Assembly: GCF_026786305.1 (NCBI RefSeq) | Contig: NZ_JAJAYI010000010.1 | Coordinates: 1 to 41,128, forward strand | Direction of reading: 5' to 3' | DNA length: 41,128 nucleotides | Source of the DNA: Cryobacterium sp. | GTDB taxonomy: Bacteria > Actinomycetota > Actinomycetes > Actinomycetales > Microbacteriaceae | Shown here: piece after piece, positions 37,160 to 41,128 of the stretch | Layout of the letters: each line of letters starts with the position of its first letter | Numbering within the stretch: position 1 is the first letter of the stretch | Translations under genes and position numbers: made by a program | Notes under the pieces: generated by a model | Database searches by the model: none | Told to the model about the DNA's origin: nothing | The model's input: the letters and a program-made list of their open reading frames with translations, nothing else

Positions 37160-40072
37160 GTGAGTTCATCAGCAGCCGACAACGCCCCACGGCGCAGCCG
37201 AGCCCCGCTAGCAATCACTTCAGCAGTTATCGCGGGTTTGGTGATCCTGTTCTTTATCTTCGCTGGACTGTATACCGATGTGTTGTGGTTCGACCAGCTC
37301 GGGTTCCTGAACGTTCTCACCACGCAGTGGGTCGCCGGCACCGTGTTGTTTTTGATCGGGTTCGTCGCGATGGCCGTACCGATCTGGGTGAGCATTCAGC
37401 TGGCCTACCGGCTGCGCCCGGTGTACGCGAAGCTCAATGCGCAGCTTGATCGCTACCAGCAGGTCATTGAGCCGCTCCGCCGCCTCGCAATGTACGGCAT
37501 CCCCGCTCTCCTCGGCCTGTTCGCCGGAGTGGCCGCCGCCACCCGCTGGCAGACCGTGCTGATGTGGCTCAATCGCACCGACACCGGGCGCGTTGACCCG
37601 CAGTTCAAGTTCGACATTTCCTTTTACCTGATGGACCTGCCCTTCTATCAGGCCGTGCTCGCCTTCGCATCCGCGGTTGTTCTTATCGCGGCTCTCGTCG
37701 CCGTCGCGACCAGCTACCTCTATGGGTCTATCCGGGTGTCGGGCCGTGAGGTGCTCATCTCGAAGGCTGCACGCGTGCAGATCGCTGTCACGGCGGCGCT
37801 CTACCTCCTGCTTCAGGCCGTGAGTATCTGGTTCGACCAGTACTCCACCCTGACCAACCAGGGCACGCTGATCACCGGTGCCGGTTATACCGACGTCAAC
37901 GCGACCATCCCCGGCCGCGCCATTCTCGCCGGTATCGCCGCGGTCGTGGCGCTGCTCTTTATTCTCACGGCCATTATCGGTCGCTGGCGTCTGCCGGTCA
38001 TCGGTACAGCGCTGCTGATCGTGTCGAGCCTGCTGATTGGCTCGCTCTATCCCTGGGTCGTCGAGCGCTTCCAGGTGGAGCCGAGCGCAAAGGCGCTCGA
38101 GGCCCCCTATATCGAACGCAATATCAACCTCACCCGCGACGCCTACGGCGTCGCCAATATCGAGGAAATTCCATACAACGCGAAAACCACGGCCGAGCCC
38201 GGTGCCCTCCGTGCCGACGCCGCGACCACCGCCAACATTCGTATTCTCGACCCGGCACTGGTCAGCGACTCGTTCGGACAGCTCGAGCAGTTTCGCCAGT
38301 ACTACCAGTTTCCCAACAACCTCGACGTCGACCGGTACATGATCGACGGTACCTCGCAGGACACCGTCGTGGCCGTGCGCGACCTCAACCTCGATGGTCT
38401 GAACACCGGTAACACCTGGGTCAACTCGAAGACGGTGTACACCCACGGTTATGGTGTGGTGGCTGCCTACGGCAACCAGCGCTCGGTCGACGGACAGCCG
38501 GTGTTCCTCGAGTCCGGGATCCCGACCAGCGGCGCGCTCGGCGACTTCGAGCCGCGCATCTACTTCGGCGAGACCTCGCCGGAGTACTCCATCGTCGGAG
38601 CCGACAAGGGCGCCAAGCCCATTGAGCTCGACTACCCATCGGGCGTCGAGGGCGCGGGGCAGACCTACACGACGTTCTCTGGCGGCGGCGGACCGAAACT
38701 CGACAACGCGTTCAAGAAACTGATCTACGCGCTGAAGTTTCAGTCCGAACAGATCTTTTTGGCCTCCTCGGTCAACGACAAGTCCGAGATTCTGTACGAC
38801 CGCGACCCGGTCACCCGCGTGCAGAAGGTGGCTCCGTACCTCACGCTCGACTCCGACGCCTACCCGTCGGTCGTTGACGGCCGGGTCAAGTGGATCGTTG
38901 ATGGCTACACGACCTCGGCGAACTACCCGTATTCCTCACCGGTCAGCCTCAGTGACGCCATCGCCGACACGCAGACGCCGGCGCAGCCCTACGCGCTCGA
39001 CAGCATCAACTACATGCGCAACTCGGTGAAGGCCACCGTCGACGCCTACAGCGGCGAGGTCACCCTGTACGCCTGGGATGACACAGAGCCGCTGCTGCAG
39101 ACCTGGCAGAAGATCTTCCCGTCGACGCTCAAGCCCATGAGCGACATGAGTGGCGACCTGATGAGCCACGTGCGCTACCCAGCCGACCTGTTCAAGGTGC
39201 AGCGGGCCATCCTCGGCCAGTATCACGTCACCGACCCGGGGTCGTTCTACTCCAAGGACAACGCCTGGATCACGCCGAATGACCCGGATTCCCCGCCGAC
39301 CAACCCCACCCTGCAGCCGCCCTACTACCTCACCATGCAGGTGCCCGGGTCGGACAAGCCGTCGTTCTCGCTCTACACGACCTTCCAGCCGGATGCGACC
39401 GGTGCGTCCAGCCGGAACGTGCTCTACGGCTATCTCGCCGTCGATGCTGACGCCGGATCAGAAGCCGGCGTCCGCGCTGACGGGTACGGCCAGCTGAGAT
39501 TGCTCAACCTACCTAAGGACGGCACCGTTCCCGGCCCCGGCCAGGTGCAGAACGTCTTCAATGCTGACCCGACCGTATCGACCGAGCTCAACCTGTTGCG
39601 GCAGGGATCGTCGACGGTACTGAACGGTAACCTGCTGACGCTCCCGGTCGGCGGTGGGCTGCTCTACGTGCAGCCGGTCTACGTGAAGTCCACCGGTGAG
39701 ACCAGCTACCCGCTGCTACAAAAGGTGCTCGTGGCCTTCGGTGACCAGATCGCGTTCGAAGACACCCTGAATGGTGCCCTCGATGTGCTGTTCGGTGGCG
39801 ATTCGGGCGCTACGGCCGGTGACACGGCCGTGCCGGACACGGCCGCCACTGGTGGTGCGACAGGTGGTGCCCCCACGGGCACCGGCGTTCCGACCGGATC
39901 GACCGGCAATGCGGCAACGGATGCTCAACTCAAGGCGCTGCTCGCCGTCGCCAAGACGGCGCTCGCCGAGAAGGCAACCGCGCTCGCCGCTGGCAATTTC
40001 GCCGACTACGGCACCGCGGATGCCAAGCTCTCCAAGACGATCGCGAGCATGCTCACCCTGCTCGGCGAGTAG
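37160..40072 (+). CDS. UPF0182 family large membrane protein
   Basis: 970 residues. Seven membrane helices lie in the first ~300 residues (for example AITSAVIAGLVILFFIFAGL, VAGTVLFLIGFVAMAVPIWV and AILAGIAAVVALLFILTAII). A large extracytoplasmic domain follows with GQTYTTFSGGGGPKLDNAFK, LTLDSDAYPSVVDGRVKWI and SRNVLYGYLAVD, all typical of UPF0182 (Rv3193c-type). Function is unknown. Near residues 880-920 is a Gly/Thr/Ala-rich linker (GGATGGAPTGTGVPTGSTG) before a C-terminal helix (LLAVAKTALAEKATALAAGN) that resembles a small-protein tail common in actinobacterial versions. GTG 37160 is preceded by AAGAGG at 7 nt. Confidence 0.93.
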   Translation: MSSSAADNAPRRSRAPLAITSAVIAGLVILFFIFAGLYTDVLWFDQLGFLNVLTTQWVAGTVLFLIGFVAMAVPIWVSIQLAYRLRPVYAKLNAQLDRYQQVIEPLRRLAMYGIPALLGLFAGVAAATRWQTVLMWLNRTDTGRVDPQFKFDISFYLMDLPFYQAVLAFASAVVLIAALVAVATSYLYGSIRVSGREVLISKAARVQIAVTAALYLLLQAVSIWFDQYSTLTNQGTLITGAGYTDVNATIPGRAILAGIAAVVALLFILTAIIGRWRLPVIGTALLIVSSLLIGSLYPWVVERFQVEPSAKALEAPYIERNINLTRDAYGVANIEEIPYNAKTTAEPGALRADAATTANIRILDPALVSDSFGQLEQFRQYYQFPNNLDVDRYMIDGTSQDTVVAVRDLNLDGLNTGNTWVNSKTVYTHGYGVVAAYGNQRSVDGQPVFLESGIPTSGALGDFEPRIYFGETSPEYSIVGADKGAKPIELDYPSGVEGAGQTYTTFSGGGGPKLDNAFKKLIYALKFQSEQIFLASSVNDKSEILYDRDPVTRVQKVAPYLTLDSDAYPSVVDGRVKWIVDGYTTSANYPYSSPVSLSDAIADTQTPAQPYALDSINYMRNSVKATVDAYSGEVTLYAWDDTEPLLQTWQKIFPSTLKPMSDMSGDLMSHVRYPADLFKVQRAILGQYHVTDPGSFYSKDNAWITPNDPDSPPTNPTLQPPYYLTMQVPGSDKPSFSLYTTFQPDATGASSRNVLYGYLAVDADAGSEAGVRADGYGQLRLLNLPKDGTVPGPGQVQNVFNADPTVSTELNLLRQGSSTVLNGNLLTLPVGGGLLYVQPVYVKSTGETSYPLLQKVLVAFGDQIAFEDTLNGALDVLFGGDSGATAGDTAVPDTAATGGATGGAPTGTGVPTGSTGNAATDAQLKALLAVAKTALAEKATALAAGNFADYGTADAKLSKTIASMLTLLGE

Positions 40073-40089
40073 CCGCACCGCGTCAGCTG

Positions 40090-40126
40090 CCGCAAGCCCT
40101 CACCCGTCTTGGGTGGGGGCTTGCGG
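40090..40126 (+). terminator. Terminator hairpin after the UPF0182 gene
   Basis: A 16-bp stem (40090-40105 with 40111-40126, one G-U pair) closes a GTCTT loop, 17 bp after the stop codon. T-poor downstream, as usual for high-GC terminators. Confidence 0.75.
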
Positions 40127-40203
40127 ACGTTGTGCCGGATGGTGTTTCATACCAATAGAGACGCAATTTGCGGCGAATATGTTGCGATACCGACCCACCG
40201 TGG

Positions 40204-40232
40204 TCGACCGTGCTTTAAGGGTGTGCTAAAGT
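40204..40232 (+). promoter_or_regulatory. Promoter of tRNA-fMet
   Basis: TCGACC (40204-40209) and TAAAGT (40227-40232) are spaced by 17 bp. Start of transcription would be about 40239, a few nucleotides before the mature tRNA end at 40244. Confidence 0.55.
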
Positions 40233-40243
40233 TGTACTTGTAG

Positions 40244-40317
40244 CGCGGGGTGGAGCAGTTCGGTAGCTCGCTGGGCTCATAACCCAGAGGTCGTAGGTTC
40301 AAATCCTGCCCCCGCAA
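40244..40317 (+). tRNA. Initiator tRNA-fMet (anticodon CAT)
   Basis: A 74-nt cloverleaf starting CGCGGGGTGGAGCAG and ending CCCCGCAA. Anticodon CAT is at 40278-40280. Three G-C pairs flank the anticodon loop (GGG/CCC), and position 1 (C) faces A72, so the first pair is mismatched; both are hallmarks of the initiator rather than elongator tRNA. The T-arm GGTTCAAATCC is canonical. The next bases are CAG, so CCA is not encoded and must be added after transcription. Confidence 0.97.
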
Positions 40318-40367
40318 CAGAGGCCAATTCAGAGAATAGATTCACATCGTTCCGGCAATTGGTATGA

Positions 40368-40409
40368 AGAGGTCAGTTTCGAAGAAATTCGAAGCTGGCC
40401 TCTTTTTTT
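40368..40409 (+). terminator. Strong intrinsic terminator after tRNA-fMet
   Basis: A 16-bp stem (40368-40383 with 40388-40403, two G-U pairs) with a GAAA tetraloop is followed by a run of seven T (40403-40409). It is the clearest rho-independent terminator in the window. Confidence 0.92.
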
Positions 40410-40591
40410 GTGCCGGTTTGTACGTGTTTTGTGCGCCCGCGCGGCCAAAGACATTGGTGTCGGTGCGCTTATGAGCGGGTTAACGACCAAAAGCCTGCAC
40501 GGGGCAGGATGAAGTTCTCGTGCCAAGGACGTTGAGGGACTTCCAGCAGGCCTCGTTGAGGAACTCTACGCGCGTGCCCGTTCACGGACGA
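40410..40591. other. Gap after the tRNA terminator, no supported gene
   Basis: The stretch contains a short open frame (around 40500-40590) reading KDVEGLPAGLVEELYARARS without a plausible start, which might be a gene remnant. Nothing can be assigned. It follows the tRNA, a common insertion boundary, but no copy of the tRNA 3' end is visible downstream within the window. Confidence 0.4.
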
Positions 40592-40852
40592 TCAACTCTG
40601 CTTTCCCGCATCCGCACCGTTTACTGCCTCGAAGTGTCGTCGGTCCCGCCGGGCTGCAAGAAGAAGGCGCACACCGCCGACGATACCGACCAAGCACACG
40701 CCCAGCCAGAGGAGAGTGATCCATATGGGCAGGTAGTTCCCCACGATGATACTGACGCCCAACGATGCTGAGAAGAACGCGATAATAATTTGCGTAAGTG
40801 CTCGGCCTCGCTGGCGGTCTAGTTCCATACGTCTTTGTATCAGTGAACTCAT
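40592..40852 (-). CDS. Small two-helix membrane protein
   Basis: 86 residues. A charged N-terminus (MSSLIQRRMELDRQRGRALT) precedes two membrane helices (QIIIAFFSASLGVSIIVGNY and IWITLLWLGVCLVGIVGGVR), then a basic tail (LLLAARRDRRHFEAVNGADA). I do not recognise the family. ATG 40852 is supported by a TAGAGT hexamer exactly 6 nt upstream, the same leaderless geometry as several other genes here; ATG 40828 is an alternative start. It stands alone beyond the tRNA terminator, with no co-directional neighbour in view. The opposite strand is also open (40520-40771), but its peptide is unlike a protein. Confidence 0.65.
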   Translation of the reverse strand: MSSLIQRRMELDRQRGRALTQIIIAFFSASLGVSIIVGNYLPIWITLLWLGVCLVGIVGGVRLLLAARRDRRHFEAVNGADAGKQS

Positions 40853-40858
40853 GAGCGA

Positions 40859-40864
40859 ACTCTA
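40859..40864 (-). promoter_or_regulatory. -10-like hexamer of the small membrane protein gene
   Basis: On the minus strand TAGAGT is followed by TCGCTC (6 nt) and ATG 40852, predicting a leaderless transcript. It supports this otherwise anonymous gene as real. Confidence 0.45.
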
Positions 40865-41128
40865 TATCCGCTCTTGATCTAGTGATCCGGCATGGAATAG
40901 TCGGCCGACGGCCTCACTCTTCAAAGCGCAACTGGCTTGTGAGTCGCAGCGGTCCGTGATGCCGTGTCGGGTGCTGGGCCCGTCAGCGGAACCATTCTCA
41001 AGTCTCATTGATCTTGTTGGGACGATGGGCACTGTGGATGTCCTGAGTATGGGGAGACGTACGTCATCAGGGATTGGGACGCCCGCAGTGTTGGGTGGCG
41101 GCCCGCATCAACAGCTGTCCACGAACGA
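40865..41128. other. Terminal stretch without a supported gene
   Basis: About 264 bp to the window end contain no complete open frame with a credible start, no RNA gene and no clear repeat. Base composition looks somewhat lower in GC and codon periodicity is weak compared with the rest. It may be an upstream region of a gene beyond the window or degraded accessory sequence. Confidence 0.4.

Noticed and set aside
40520..40771. 83-codon frame on the plus strand opposite the small membrane protein
   Set aside because: The product is unlike a folded protein, and the opposite strand encodes a coherent two-helix membrane protein with a well-placed start.

Overview
The window is a dense, high-GC stretch (roughly 65% GC by eye) of an actinobacterial chromosome, most likely from the family Microbacteriaceae. 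The evidence is many GTG starts, actinobacteria-restricted families (DUF3117, DUF3107, the zincin-like DUF2342 family, UPF0182, AdnAB, YlbL-type Lon/PDZ protease) and a gene order that, from memory, follows two blocks of the Mycobacterium tuberculosis chromosome. One block resembles the Rv1177-Rv1234 area and the other the Rv3193c-Rv3211 area. Genus cannot be fixed from the sequence alone. I see no phage, insertion sequence or CRISPR array.

Region 1 (1-11.3 kb) is core metabolism and envelope. It holds the end of a 7Fe ferredoxin, dapC, gltA, a membrane-anchored penicillin-acylase-family hydrolase, and the divergent pair dapD/dapE, which with dapC supplies three steps of the succinylase route to diaminopimelate and lysine. 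A GT-C/PIG-V-like membrane protein, DUF3117, an O-methyltransferase, tatB and a class I polyphosphate kinase 2 follow.

Region 2 (11.3-20.4 kb) starts with a tightly overlapping minus-strand operon: PRC/MgtE-N/CBS protein, DUF1003 protein and Mrp-type P-loop ATPase. A stress-family membrane protein, an Xaa-Pro aminopeptidase, a membrane endonuclease/exonuclease/phosphatase, a PHP phosphoesterase and a DEAD-box RNA helicase with a repetitive tail follow.

Region 3 (20.5-33.1 kb) is a DNA-repair and redox cluster: ferritin-like protein, small membrane protein, DUF3107, the helicase-nuclease pair AdnA/AdnB, a degenerate aminoglycoside-phosphotransferase-fold protein, NADH pyrophosphatase NudC, a short UvrD2-type helicase lacking the HRDC domain, and an orphan protein resembling the E1/leader-binding part of thiazole/oxazole (TOMM) cyclodehydratases.

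Region 4 (33.2-41.1 kb) has a zinc alcohol dehydrogenase, a zincin-like protein, a Lon/PDZ protease, a large UPF0182 membrane protein and the initiator tRNA-fMet with its own promoter and a strong terminator. A less dense tail beyond the tRNA contains one small membrane protein.

The most striking signals are regulatory or architectural. (i) At eight gene heads a -10-like TANNNT hexamer sits exactly 6 nt before the start codon, which predicts leaderless mRNAs; at dapD/dapE two such elements overlap on opposite strands to form one symmetric divergent promoter. (ii) adnB and the neighbouring pseudokinase gene overlap tail to tail by 139 bp, and both strands of the overlap encode Ser/Asp/Glu-rich tails through a self-complementary TCNGA repeat. 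(iii) The heptamer CGGATGC/GCATCCG recurs about 40 times with no strand preference. (iv) The pseudokinase has lost all three expected catalytic residues.
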